From assembly GCF_001439925.1 (NCBI RefSeq), contig NZ_LMBV01000003.1, positions 283,334-347,333 on the forward strand: a stretch of 64,000 nt of DNA, given 5' to 3'. The translations under genes and the position numbers were made by a program. The stretch is from Peribacillus muralis. Lineage in GTDB: Bacteria > Bacillota > Bacilli > Bacillales > DSM-1321. Of the stretch, positions 44,269-52,948 are shown one piece after another. The number at the start of each line of letters is the position of its first letter. Positions within the stretch are counted from its first letter, which is position 1. The notes under the pieces were generated by a model. That model saw only the letters and a program-made list of their open reading frames with translations, had not been told where the DNA came from and did not search any database.

Positions 44269-44583
44269 TCATATCACATGAACGGCAGTGCCATAAGCGA
44301 TGATTTCACAAGTGTTTTGCATGATGGCTGAAGTTTCCAAACGCATGGCAACGATGGCGTTCGCTCCTCTTTCTTTCGCTTCTTCCACCATCCTGCCAAT
44401 TGCTTTTTGCCTGGCCTCTTTCGTCATTTCGGTATACTCATTGATTTCACCACCGACTATTGTTCTTAATCCAGCAAGGATATCTTTTCCGATATGTTTG
44501 GATTGAACACAGTTCCCCTTAACAAGCCCCTTTAAATCTTTGATTTCTTTACCAGGAACAGTATTAGTAGTCACGATAATCAT
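44269..44583 (-). CDS. YbjQ-family protein (last gene of sigY operon)
   Basis: A 104-residue protein of the YbjQ/UPF0145 family, a pentameric heavy-metal-binding-like fold of unknown role (GLRTIVGGEINEYTEM, GANAIVAMRL). The ATG at 44583 sits 9 nt after AAGAGG; ATG 44592 abuts that site. It overlaps the PLDc_N gene by 20 nt, so it is translationally coupled to the sigY operon. B. subtilis sigY operon does not end in such a gene, as far as I recall. Confidence 0.75.
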   Translation of the reverse strand: MIIVTTNTVPGKEIKDLKGLVKGNCVQSKHIGKDILAGLRTIVGGEINEYTEMTKEARQKAIGRMVEEAKERGANAIVAMRLETSAIMQNTCEIIAYGTAVHVI

Positions 44584-44782
44584 ATAATTCATCCTCTTCC
44601 TTTTTTCTGATTTTCTTAACGATCATATAAAAAATTATCGGGACCGGGGCTTGAATCAACCCAAGAATCCCCCACATCCATTGGTTGAATCCATTCTTCC
44701 TGGCATCGGTGAATAGAAAAATGCTTTGGGTTAGTAAAATCAGCCCACAGACAACTAAAGCAAATATCTCAAGATTACTCAT
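44564..44782 (-). CDS. YxlD/YxlE-like PLDc_N membrane protein
   Basis: A 72-residue protein with two TM segments (LEIFALVVCGLILLTQSIFLF and WGILGLIQAPVPIIFYMIV) and the PLDc_N-like motif WMWGILGLI. In B. subtilis YxlD and YxlE are of this type and restrain SigY. It overlaps yxlC by 8 nt and the YbjQ gene by 20 nt. Basic/acidic tail KKIRKKEEDELYDY. Confidence 0.75.
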   Translation of the reverse strand: MSNLEIFALVVCGLILLTQSIFLFTDARKNGFNQWMWGILGLIQAPVPIIFYMIVKKIRKKEEDELYDYRDY

Positions 44783-45119
44783 GACTCATCTTCACCTTCC
44801 TTTTCACATGTACCGTATAACAACAAATGAACACCACGGTCAGCACCTGGAGCAATAGGAACATTTCCGGCTGAAGATATAGCGCAAAAAACAGGAAAGA
44901 TAGAATGACTGCAGCAGTTACTGTAAAGATAAGCAGCTCTCGCAACCGCTTTTTTTTAGACTCTGCACGCTGAATTTTAATTTTCTCTTTAAAATGCGAC
45001 GGATGTGGGGTCTCAAAAGAAATCGCCACATCAAATTTCTCCAGGCTCTGATTCAATTGGTCGACTACATCCTGATCATTCTTGGCTGAGCGTTTTGGAT
45101 ATCCTGACTGATCCTTCAT
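44775..45119 (-). CDS. yxlC: YxlC-like anti-sigma protein
   Basis: A 114-residue protein with a soluble N-terminal half and two closely spaced C-terminal TM segments (LLIFTVTAAVILSFLFFALYL and MFLLLQVLTVVFICCYTV), as expected for YxlC, the membrane anti-sigma partner of SigY. It overlaps the sigY end by 44 nt in another frame. AAGGAG lies 13 nt before ATG 45119 and 10 nt before an alternative TTG at 45122. Confidence 0.7.
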   Translation of the reverse strand: MKDQSGYPKRSAKNDQDVVDQLNQSLEKFDVAISFETPHPSHFKEKIKIQRAESKKKRLRELLIFTVTAAVILSFLFFALYLQPEMFLLLQVLTVVFICCYTVHVKRKVKMSHE

Positions 45120-45639
45120 CAATCGGTGTCAACTCCTTTCTTATGACTTTGATGCCCTTATGGACACGGGATTTTACCGTCCCTTCCGGAATGCTGATTA
45201 TTGCCGCTATTTCTTCGTAAGAAAAACCATAGTAATGCTTCAATATGACCGGCACCCGCAAACCATCATTCAACTGTCCTAACGCCTCCAACACATCATC
45301 CCATACTTGGTTATTGCTTTGTGCCTCCCATTTCAGCTTGCGCACTGACTGCTCTTGTTTCATCCAGTTGAATTCGCGTTTCCGCTTCCGTTCTTGATCC
45401 AAATATAGCCGTGTTGCAATGGAAATCAACCAAGTGGAAAATTTTGAAGTCCCCTTGAATCTTGAAAGATTTTCGATGGCCTTCGAATAGGTCTCCTGAG
45501 CCAAGTCCTCCGCATTCTGGAGATTAAAGGTCAATTTCAATAAATATTTAAGCAGGAAAGGATAGGAACTTTGAAACAATTCCGCCAAAGCTCCGTCATC
45601 CCCCTTTTTTGCCGCTTTAATTAGATTTTTCTCGTCCAC
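45076..45639 (-). CDS. sigY: SigY, ECF-type sigma factor
   Basis: A 187-residue ECF sigma factor with region 2 (AEDLAQETYSKAIENLSRFKG, STWLISIATRLYLDQ) and region 4 (YGFSYEEIAAIISIPEGTVKSRVHKG). B. subtilis SigY is 178 residues. Identity as SigY is supported by the promoter with exact SigY consensus just upstream and by the yxlC and PLDc_N genes after it. Start GTG at 45639 after GGGTGATTCTAG. Confidence 0.85.
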   Translation of the reverse strand: MDEKNLIKAAKKGDDGALAELFQSSYPFLLKYLLKLTFNLQNAEDLAQETYSKAIENLSRFKGTSKFSTWLISIATRLYLDQERKRKREFNWMKQEQSVRKLKWEAQSNNQVWDDVLEALGQLNDGLRVPVILKHYYGFSYEEIAAIISIPEGTVKSRVHKGIKVIRKELTPIDEGSVRISKTLSQE

Positions 45640-45682
45640 CTAGAATCACCCACTCTCATTTCCCTACCCGTTATATTAATTT

Positions 45683-45708
45683 GACGTTTGGGAAGAAGGA
45701 TTCGTTCA
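45683..45708 (-). promoter_or_regulatory. SigY autoregulatory promoter
   Basis: On the minus strand TGAACG (45703-45708), exactly 16-nt spacer, CGTC (45683-45686): the known SigY promoter form TGAACG-N16-CGTC. It lies about 45-70 bp before the sigY start, so sigY is self-activating. Confidence 0.85.
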
Positions 45709-45727
45709 CGAAAGATGAAAAAAATCA

Positions 45728-46156
45728 TCATTCATGTTTCCGCTCAACTTCCGAAAGGATCACATGCGTCACCGTTGCCGCAAAGTGAATGGTTTGATTG
45801 ATGAATTCCTCGACTTTTTCCAGGCTCTCACTGCGAATTTTTAGCATAAAGCAAGCCTGCCCGGCAATCCGATAGCAAAAGTCAACGTTCGGCAGCGTGG
45901 AAATATACTTTTTGAATTTCTCATATTCCCCATTTTTTATTGTTGCTTCCACGATACACTCAATCGGAAAACCAATCTTCTTATGGTCAATCTCGGCAAC
46001 GTATCCTTTAATGATGCCGAACGACTCCATTTGCCGGACCCGTTCGGTAACAGTGGGAGCAGAAAGTCCTATCTTCTTTGCCAATTCCCTCATTGAGACC
46101 CGGCTATTCAACGTTAATTCAGCAAGGATGTGCCTATCTTTTTCATCGATTTTCAT
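45728..46156 (-). CDS. Lrp/AsnC-family regulator
   Basis: A 142-residue Lrp/AsnC transcription regulator: winged-helix N-terminus (VSMRELAKKIGLSAPTVTERVRQMESFGIIKGY) and RAM ligand domain (VDFCYRIAGQACFMLKIRSE). The ATG at 46156 was chosen for the family start MKIDEKDRHIL; AAAGGGA is 12 nt upstream. It is divergent from the AhpD-like gene at 46275 and may control it. Confidence 0.85.
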   Translation of the reverse strand: MKIDEKDRHILAELTLNSRVSMRELAKKIGLSAPTVTERVRQMESFGIIKGYVAEIDHKKIGFPIECIVEATIKNGEYEKFKKYISTLPNVDFCYRIAGQACFMLKIRSESLEKVEEFINQTIHFAATVTHVILSEVERKHE

Positions 46157-46274
46157 TTGAATAACATTCCCTTTCTTTTCTTTACAATCTATTATATTTA
46201 TGCAAAATAACATTACAAACGAAATTAAAATGACGATATTTTTATATTAAGATTATCTCAAAGGAGAGATGTTC

Positions 46275-46673
46275 ATGACAAGAATAATAAATTCAGAACT
46301 TGGGACCAGTCCGTTTCAACGATTATTTCATTCCGAAGGTATTTTGCAAAAATGGTCAGACCTTTCAGAGTGTGTATCTGTAGATGGGAAGCTCTCGAAG
46401 GAATTGAAGGAAAGTGTCAGGAGGGTGCTGGCATTCGGTAACGGCTGCTCTTACTGTCAGGCAAAAGGAACGCCACTAAAGCCAAGCGAGGTAAAAGAAA
46501 GCCATGCTCTTGGGTTTGCAGAAGTATTCCTAACCCAGCGTGAAAAAACGGAGGATAAATTTTTCCAAGTGTTGAAAGAAGCGCTTACGGATGAAGAAAT
46601 TTCGGAACTATTGGCTTTTATTTGCTTTACAACCGCCCAACAATATTTCGGGGCACTGATGGAGCTAAAATAA
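46275..46673 (+). CDS. Carboxymuconolactone decarboxylase/AhpD-like protein
   Basis: A 132-residue all-helical protein of the CMD/AhpD fold, with a CxxC redox pair in GNGCSYCQAKG, so a peroxidase-type role is likelier than decarboxylation. The ATG at 46275 is 8 nt after AAGGAG; ATG 46269 is too close. It is divergent from an Lrp-type gene 118 bp away and may be its target. Confidence 0.75.
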   Translation: MTRIINSELGTSPFQRLFHSEGILQKWSDLSECVSVDGKLSKELKESVRRVLAFGNGCSYCQAKGTPLKPSEVKESHALGFAEVFLTQREKTEDKFFQVLKEALTDEEISELLAFICFTTAQQYFGALMELK

Positions 46674-46723
46674 CACCAAAAAGGAACAGTGGTCTAACCC
46701 TGTTCCATTCTGATGTCATCCTT

Positions 46724-47167
46724 TCATTGACTGATTTTTGGAAGTATGGAACGTGAAGGTACAGGGGATGTCAAGACTATGGAAGTATTCAGGTGCCCAT
46801 AGGGAATTAAACGATCTATCAGTAACCTCATGCTATCCATATCAGTTAATGCCGCCTTCAGGAAATAGCCTACTGTCCCCGTTACCCGATGGCATTCAAT
46901 TATATCAAAATCATTTATCACTAATTGCTCAAAGTCGGAAACGGAAACCTTAAGTTCACTCACTTGAATGAACACAAGCACCCCTCTTCCGATTGCGGGT
47001 GGGGAGACCCTTGCACTGAAGCCCTCGATGATTCCCTTTTCTTGCAGGCGATACATACGTTCAGAAATGCTAGGTCGACTTAAGGCCAATTTCTTTGATA
47101 GTTCACTTATCGTCATCCGTCCATTCATTTGTAAAAGTTCTAGTAAACTGACATCTATTTCATCCAT
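46724..47167 (-). CDS. Second Lrp/AsnC-family regulator
   Basis: A 147-residue Lrp/AsnC protein with HTH (MTISELSKKLALSRPSISERMYRL) and a RAM domain (ECHRVTGTVGYFLKAAL). ATG at 47167 after AAAGGCGG. It is divergent from hisC (47342) and could regulate it. It differs from the 45728 regulator over most of its length, so it is not a recent duplicate. Confidence 0.85.
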   Translation of the reverse strand: MDEIDVSLLELLQMNGRMTISELSKKLALSRPSISERMYRLQEKGIIEGFSARVSPPAIGRGVLVFIQVSELKVSVSDFEQLVINDFDIIECHRVTGTVGYFLKAALTDMDSMRLLIDRLIPYGHLNTSIVLTSPVPSRSILPKISQ

Positions 47168-47341
47168 GAAACAAACCGCCTTTCATAATGAAGGAATATA
47201 AGGCTATATTTCTTTAAAATGGTGGATGGTAAGCAGTAAATACGTTCTTTTTTGTATATAATTTTGACAGTTAATATTCTATCATTAAAATTACCAAAAT
47301 AGAAAAAGAAAATTCTGAATTTAAAAAAGGAGGAACATGCA

Positions 47342-48454
47342 TTGACCTTTGGCAAAATCCCGGTTCGAAAAAAAATTGAGGAATTAAGCCCTTATGTTTC
47401 CGGTAAACCCATCGAAGAAGTGCAACGCGAATTAGGTCTGGAAACGATCGTCAAATTGGCGTCCAATGAGAATCCATACGGCTGCTCACCTCTAGCAAAA
47501 GAAGCCATGATTGCCGAAATGGAGCAAGCATCACTTTACCCTGAAAGTACGGCTCCGTCATTAGCGGCAAAACTAGCAAGGAAATTATCCATTAAACAAG
47601 ATCAAATCATCTTGGGGAATGGATCGGATGAAGTGATTCGCCTGTTAACAAGAACGTATATCCAACAAAAAGATGAGGTCATCATGGCTGATGTTACCTT
47701 TCCGCGCTATGAAACGAATGTTTTGATCGACGGCGGTACGCCTGTCAAGATTCCTCTCATGAATGGCGCGCATGACCTTCAGGCGATGTACGGTGCCATA
47801 ACGGAAAATACGAGAATGATTTTTATCTGTAATCCCAATAATCCGACAGGAACGATCGTTGAAAAGGAAAGGTTAAGAGCCTTTATCGAAAACGTACCGA
47901 AACATATTTTACTGATTGTTGACGAAGCTTACTATGAGTATGTCAATGATGAAGACTATTTGGAAACCTTGCCCCTTTTAGCTAATCATGAAAATCTTGT
48001 CATCTTACGTACGTTTTCAAAAATCCATGGCTTGGCTGCATTAAGGATCGGATACGGTATAATGGACGCCTCCATCATCCAAGAGCTCAATAAAGTGAAA
48101 GAACCATTCAATACGAACCGGCTTGCTCAAGCTGCAGCGTTCGCCTCGTTGGACGACGATGCTTTCGTTGAGCAATGCGCCCGCAGGAACGAGGAAGGAA
48201 GAAAATATTTGGAAACCGAACTGAGCAGGATGGGGTTGGCATTCTTTCCTTCACATGCCAATTTCTTAATGATTAAGCTGAACCAGCCTGGCAAGAGTGT
48301 ATTCGAGAAGCTATTGACTTCCGGTGTCATAACCCGCTCCGGTCATTTGCTTGGTTATGCCGATACTATTCGTGTGACCATCGGCACTCCGCTTGGAAAT
48401 GAGAAGTTCATAACATGCTTGCAAAATGCAACCAATGAAACGGCTAGTGTTTGA
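47342..48454 (+). CDS. hisC: HisC-type aminotransferase
   Basis: A 370-residue class I/II PLP aminotransferase of the histidinol-phosphate/aromatic group. PLP Lys is in RTFSKIHGLAALRIGYG; ASNENPYG and CNPNNPTGT are typical. It lies outside a his operon, divergent from an Lrp gene, so it may serve aromatic amino acid or other transamination. The TTG start at 47342 has GGAGG 8 nt upstream. A 19-bp terminator hairpin follows. Confidence 0.85.
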   Translation: MTFGKIPVRKKIEELSPYVSGKPIEEVQRELGLETIVKLASNENPYGCSPLAKEAMIAEMEQASLYPESTAPSLAAKLARKLSIKQDQIILGNGSDEVIRLLTRTYIQQKDEVIMADVTFPRYETNVLIDGGTPVKIPLMNGAHDLQAMYGAITENTRMIFICNPNNPTGTIVEKERLRAFIENVPKHILLIVDEAYYEYVNDEDYLETLPLLANHENLVILRTFSKIHGLAALRIGYGIMDASIIQELNKVKEPFNTNRLAQAAAFASLDDDAFVEQCARRNEEGRKYLETELSRMGLAFFPSHANFLMIKLNQPGKSVFEKLLTSGVITRSGHLLGYADTIRVTIGTPLGNEKFITCLQNATNETASV

Positions 48455-48460
48455 TCTAAA

Positions 48461-48503
48461 AAAAGATACGTCATGGACGTTCGTCGTCCATGACGTATCT
48501 TTT
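48461..48503. terminator. Terminator after hisC
   Basis: Perfect 19-bp stem AAAAGATACGTCATGGACG with its complement around TTCGT; T- and A-tracts allow use from both sides. Confidence 0.95.
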
Positions 48504-48531
48504 ACATAGATTCATTTAATGGAATCCTTTT

Positions 48532-49887
48532 TTAAGATGGTTGGTTACCATCCACTCTTTTAAATTTAAAGATTGAAATAACGGTTAAGACAGCCAAGAC
48601 TAAAAGACAAGTAATGATACTGATCCGATTCTGTTCACTAAACACGAAGCTGAGGCTAATGATGCTTAAGGTGATGGCTGCAAATGAGGTTACATATGGG
48701 AACCCCCACACTTTAAAGCTCGGAATTTTAGTATATGAACGGCGAAGTTTTAGCTGCGCTAAACAAATGCTAATCCATACTAGTGAAACGACAAAGCCCG
48801 GTATCGCCATTAATAAAATAAATGCTTTGTCCTGTGCAACGTAGGTGATCATCGAACCAGCCACCAAAACAACGGCACTTAGCACCAAACTATACATGGG
48901 AACGCCATTTTCAGAAACATATGAGAACGCTTTGGGCGCTTCCCCTTCTGCAGCCAATGAATGCAACATCCGGGTACACCCATATATTCCGGAATTAGCG
49001 GCAGATAAGACAGCCGTTATTAGGATGAAGTTCATGATGTGGGCAGACCCTTGAAAGCCGGACATCGATAGAACTTGGACAAAAGGACTTGATTGGTCGG
49101 TAATCTCGTTCCATGGGATCAACCCGCAGATTACAAGTATCGGCAAGGTGAAGAATAAAATGATTCTCCAAATATAGCTTTTGATGACCTTCGGCAAGAT
49201 GCGCTCTGCATCCTTTGCTTCCGTTACCGTCAATCCGATTAACTCGGAACCGCCATATGAGAACATTACGATCAGTAAGGCCGAAAGGATGGACAGCCAC
49301 CCATTAGGGAAGAAACCGCCATGTCCTGTAAAATTGTGCAGATAATTAGATCCGCCGCTTGGGATGATTCCAAATAAAATACAAGCTCCCAAAATAATGA
49401 ATAAGATGATCATTGCAATTTTTATGCCGGCAAACCAAAATTCGAATTCACCATAGTTTTTCACATTCATCATGTTGACCCCAATGATCAAGGCTGTACA
49501 CGCCAAGCTTAATACCCATAGCGGGATTCCCGGGAGCCAGTATTGCAAGAAGCTTCCTGCCACCACTACCTCGATGACACACACGGACAGCCACATGAAA
49601 CAATACATCCAGCCGATAATGAAGGAACTGCGCTTGCCGAATGCTTTTTGAATGAAGCCTTTCATATTCGTATTTGGGTAGGCGATTGCCATTTCCGCTA
49701 TGGCTCCCATAACGACAAGAAGTAATAGTCCTGCAAAAATATAAGTAAAAATAACGCCTGGTCCTGCTAATGATATGGTTTCGGCACTTCCTTGAAAAAT
49801 CCCTGTACCGATTGCCCCTCCCATAGCCATCATGCTAATATGTCGCGGCAGCAATCTCTTTTGAAGTGACCCACCATTTGATTCCAT
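48532..49887 (-). CDS. Amino acid permease (AAT/APC family)
   Basis: A 451-residue amino acid permease with 12 predicted TM segments. Landmarks: HISMMAMGGAIGTGIFQG (TM1), GPGVIFTYIFAG, AIAYPNTNMKGF, MFSYGGSELIGLTVTEAKDAERILPKV. It resembles Bacillus permeases such as YbxG/AapA in outline; substrate is unknown. The ATG at 49887 is 9 nt after GGAGG; ATG 49893 is 3 nt. It is convergent with hisC. Confidence 0.85.
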   Translation of the reverse strand: MESNGGSLQKRLLPRHISMMAMGGAIGTGIFQGSAETISLAGPGVIFTYIFAGLLLLVVMGAIAEMAIAYPNTNMKGFIQKAFGKRSSFIIGWMYCFMWLSVCVIEVVVAGSFLQYWLPGIPLWVLSLACTALIIGVNMMNVKNYGEFEFWFAGIKIAMIILFIILGACILFGIIPSGGSNYLHNFTGHGGFFPNGWLSILSALLIVMFSYGGSELIGLTVTEAKDAERILPKVIKSYIWRIILFFTLPILVICGLIPWNEITDQSSPFVQVLSMSGFQGSAHIMNFILITAVLSAANSGIYGCTRMLHSLAAEGEAPKAFSYVSENGVPMYSLVLSAVVLVAGSMITYVAQDKAFILLMAIPGFVVSLVWISICLAQLKLRRSYTKIPSFKVWGFPYVTSFAAITLSIISLSFVFSEQNRISIITCLLVLAVLTVISIFKFKRVDGNQPS

Positions 49888-50222
49888 TTGCATCTGCCTC
49901 CTTCATTCCATAATGTTACGTATAAAAAGTCAAAATCCCCATGCAACAAGCGAATGGCGACTTGATAGGTTAGATTCTCATCAACCGTTATGGAAAAAGC
50001 GTGGAAGCAGGCACTGCTTGCTTGAAAACCACTTCTTCACCAAGATAAAAATATATCAATATGCAGGTAGTTTTACAAGAGGAAACATTGTAAGCTTTTA
50101 CAGTTCCTGTATGCACAAACATCGTTTTTTCGTGGTTAATTCGCCAAAAAACAGGGTCAAAATGCTGATTTCACTAGTCTTGCAGGGGACTACAGTGGTA
50201 ATCCCCATGTATTAAGAATATT
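49888..50222. other. Intergenic region between permease and dehydrogenase genes
   Basis: About 335 bp. On the minus strand TTGACT followed by AT-rich sequence lies near 49935, but no clear -10 is in register. No riboswitch, T-box or hidden gene was recognised. The 3' end of the 2-oxoacid dehydrogenase operon lies at its right edge with no strong terminator hairpin seen. Confidence 0.4.
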
Positions 50223-51647
50223 TTAATTATTTATGATATGAATCGCATGACCTAACGTAGCCTCCGCCGCTTCCATCCATACTTCCGATAAAGTTGGATG
50301 CGGATGGATGCTAAGGGCTATGTCCTCGACCCGTGCTGCCAATTCAAGGGCAAGAACACCTTCTCCTATCAGGTTGGAGGCATCGGGACCAACCATATGC
50401 ATGCCAAGCAATATGTGGCTATCCTCATCCACGATCACTTCAGCAAACCCCTTCATTTCATTCGTTGCAAGTGCCCTGCCATTCGCACTGAAAGGGAATT
50501 TGCCGGTCTTGACGCTGTAGCCCTGTCGCTCGGCTTCTTCACGAGTGATACCGACTCCTGCTATTTGCGGCTCCGAGAAGATGACATATGGTACATAGGG
50601 TGAATCATTAGCACTAGGCATCCCACAGATCACTTCCGCTGCCACCACTCCCTGTTTGGAAGCCCGATGAGCAAGGGCCGGACCAGGCGTAATGTCTCCG
50701 ATGGCAAAGATGTGCGGCACATTAGTCCGGCATTCCATATCTACTGTAATATGGCCTTTTCCACCTACATTGACCCCTGCACGATTCAGGCCTAACTCTT
50801 CCGTATTAGGAATTCTCCCGATTGTAACAAGCGACTTTTCACTGACGATCATTTCCGTACCCAGTTTTTCAGAGTGAATATGAAGATAAACCTGACCATC
50901 GACTACACTCGCCTTTTCTACCCTGGCTGATGTTTTTATATTCATACCAAGCTTCTGCGCATTATGGATAACCTCCTTGACCAGGTGTTGGGCAACCTGC
51001 GGGAGGATGCGGTCAGCCATCTCGATGATGGTCACTTTAGTTCCTAGCTTTGCAAAGGCCATGCCCAATTCGATTCCGATATAGCCCCCGCCGATGATCG
51101 ACAAGCTAGCTGGAACTTCCTGCAGCTGCAAGGAGGCTGTCGAATCCAGTATATACTCTCCATCCACTTCGATGAATGAAGGAATGAAGGGCCTCGACCC
51201 CGTCGCAATGATTGCGTGTTCAAACTTGTAGGTTTCAAAATCGCCCTCAGTTTCCACACTAACACGGTCATCGGATAAAAAGGTCGCTTGACCTTGAACC
51301 ACGGTTACACCATTTTCTTTACACAAATGGGCTATCCCCTGAGTCAACTGGGAAATAACTCCACCCTTCCAACCCTGCCACGCATTAAGATCCATCGTGA
51401 TGCTTTCCTCGGGAAGCTTGATTCCCATCTTTCCTAAATCGGTAAGCTTGTGGAATTGGTCAGCCGTGTGTATCAAAGCCTTCGAAGGGATGCACCCCCT
51501 ATTGAGACAAACTCCGCCGAGCTTATCCTTTTCAACCAATACGACCGTTTTCCCTAACTGTCCGAGACGGATTGCCGCAGCATATCCCCCCGGACCACCT
51601 CCTATGATTAAAACATCGGTTTCCACAGCAACTTCCCCTACTACCAT
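50223..51647 (-). CDS. Dihydrolipoyl dehydrogenase (E3)
   Basis: A 474-residue FAD/NAD enzyme that reoxidises lipoamide of the dehydrogenase complex. FAD motif IIGGGPGGYAAAIRLGQLG, redox disulfide GGVCLNRGCIPSK, second nucleotide motif IIGGGYIGIELGMAFAKLG, and C-terminal HPHPTLSE with the active-site His are present. GGAGATGAGATA precedes the ATG at 51647, which shares a nucleotide with the E2 stop (TAATG). Last gene of a four-gene operon. Confidence 0.9.
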   Translation of the reverse strand: MVVGEVAVETDVLIIGGGPGGYAAAIRLGQLGKTVVLVEKDKLGGVCLNRGCIPSKALIHTADQFHKLTDLGKMGIKLPEESITMDLNAWQGWKGGVISQLTQGIAHLCKENGVTVVQGQATFLSDDRVSVETEGDFETYKFEHAIIATGSRPFIPSFIEVDGEYILDSTASLQLQEVPASLSIIGGGYIGIELGMAFAKLGTKVTIIEMADRILPQVAQHLVKEVIHNAQKLGMNIKTSARVEKASVVDGQVYLHIHSEKLGTEMIVSEKSLVTIGRIPNTEELGLNRAGVNVGGKGHITVDMECRTNVPHIFAIGDITPGPALAHRASKQGVVAAEVICGMPSANDSPYVPYVIFSEPQIAGVGITREEAERQGYSVKTGKFPFSANGRALATNEMKGFAEVIVDEDSHILLGMHMVGPDASNLIGEGVLALELAARVEDIALSIHPHPTLSEVWMEAAEATLGHAIHIINN

Positions 51648-52921
51648 TATCTCATCTCCACAACTAAACGAATTGGATTCTCCAGCAGTTCCTTGATCCG
51701 ATTGGTAAACTGTACAGCTATAACACCATCAATCAAGCGGTGATCGAAGGATAAAGACATATTCATCATCAAGCGGATCACCCCCTCCAAATCCCGAACG
51801 ACCATGCGCGGCTCCATTTTATGCAGCGCTAATATCGCCGCTTCCGGATAGTTGATGATCGGGGTCGCATGTATCCCTCCGATCGGTCCTACATTGCTTA
51901 TCGTAAAGGTACTTCCTGTAATTTGCTCCAGGCTCAGCTTTCCCTCCCTGGCATCGGTTGCCAGCTGCCTGATTTCATCCGCCAATTCAAAAATCGTTTT
52001 CTGATCTGCATGTTTAATGACTGGTACCATGAGACCCTCATTCGTATTCGTGGCAATTCCTATATGATAATAGTGTTTCAAGATGATTTCCTTAGTCTTT
52101 TCATCTATTGAAGCGTTTAAAGTGCGGAACTCCTTTAAGGCAATGACGATGGCCTTGACGAAAAACGGTAAAAAAGTCAATTTAATCTCTTTGTCTTCGG
52201 AATAGGCCTTTAATTGATCCTTAAATTCCTTCAATGCATTCATTTCCAATTCATCGACATGGGTGACATGAGGAATGGTGGAAACCGACTTTACCATATG
52301 TTCAGCGATTTTCTTACGGATCCCCTTGAGCAGGATGCGCTCCTCCGGCTCAGCTACCGCATTCTTAGCCTGATTGGCATCCTTTATTGGGTCCCGTTTC
52401 CGAAGAAGCGTGTCATTGCCGTGATTGTGGTGTTCCTGCAAAACCGAATTTGTTTCTACAAATTGCTTTAGGTCACTTTCGATTATTCGCCCAGCAGGTC
52501 CCGTACCTGAAACCTGCTGAATATCAACCTTCATTTCCCTCGCCATTTGACGCACGAATGGTGTAGCCAATACACGTCCTGCTTCAAGTTGCCGTTTACT
52601 CATTCGATCTGTTCCTATTCCATCACCAGGTTCCTCGAGGCTGTTATCACCTTCATCACTGACCGCTTCCGGTAAAGACATTTCGTTCTCTTCTTGAATG
52701 GTGAATATGGTCGTTCCCACCTCCACGGTATCGCCTGCCGAAAAAAGGATTTTCTTGACGACTCCGGTTATAGGGGCCGTCAATTCGGCATTGACCTTAT
52801 CCGTTTGCACTTCAACGATCGGTTGGTCCTGCGTCACCGCATCCCCTTCTTTGATTAGCCATTGGATGATTTCCCCTTCATGCATGCCTTCCCCTACATC
52901 AGGAAGTTTGAATTCAATCAT
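51647..52921 (-). CDS. 2-oxoacid dehydrogenase E2 (dihydrolipoamide acyltransferase)
   Basis: A 424-residue acyltransferase: lipoyl domain with K42 in VEVQTDKVNAEL, a linker, the E1/E3-binding domain at about 120-155 (RVLATPFVRQMAREM), and the catalytic domain ending with SFDHRLIDG. A single lipoyl domain is present. The start ATG at 52921 follows GGAAGGAGAGGAAG. The linker is Asp/Glu-rich rather than the Ala/Pro type of PDH E2, consistent with a branched-chain or acetoin-type complex, but acyl specificity is not decided by sequence seen here. Confidence 0.88.
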   Translation of the reverse strand: MIEFKLPDVGEGMHEGEIIQWLIKEGDAVTQDQPIVEVQTDKVNAELTAPITGVVKKILFSAGDTVEVGTTIFTIQEENEMSLPEAVSDEGDNSLEEPGDGIGTDRMSKRQLEAGRVLATPFVRQMAREMKVDIQQVSGTGPAGRIIESDLKQFVETNSVLQEHHNHGNDTLLRKRDPIKDANQAKNAVAEPEERILLKGIRKKIAEHMVKSVSTIPHVTHVDELEMNALKEFKDQLKAYSEDKEIKLTFLPFFVKAIVIALKEFRTLNASIDEKTKEIILKHYYHIGIATNTNEGLMVPVIKHADQKTIFELADEIRQLATDAREGKLSLEQITGSTFTISNVGPIGGIHATPIINYPEAAILALHKMEPRMVVRDLEGVIRLMMNMSLSFDHRLIDGVIAVQFTNRIKELLENPIRLVVEMR

Positions 52922-52948
52922 GCATCTTCCTCTCCTTCCTAATCTCAA

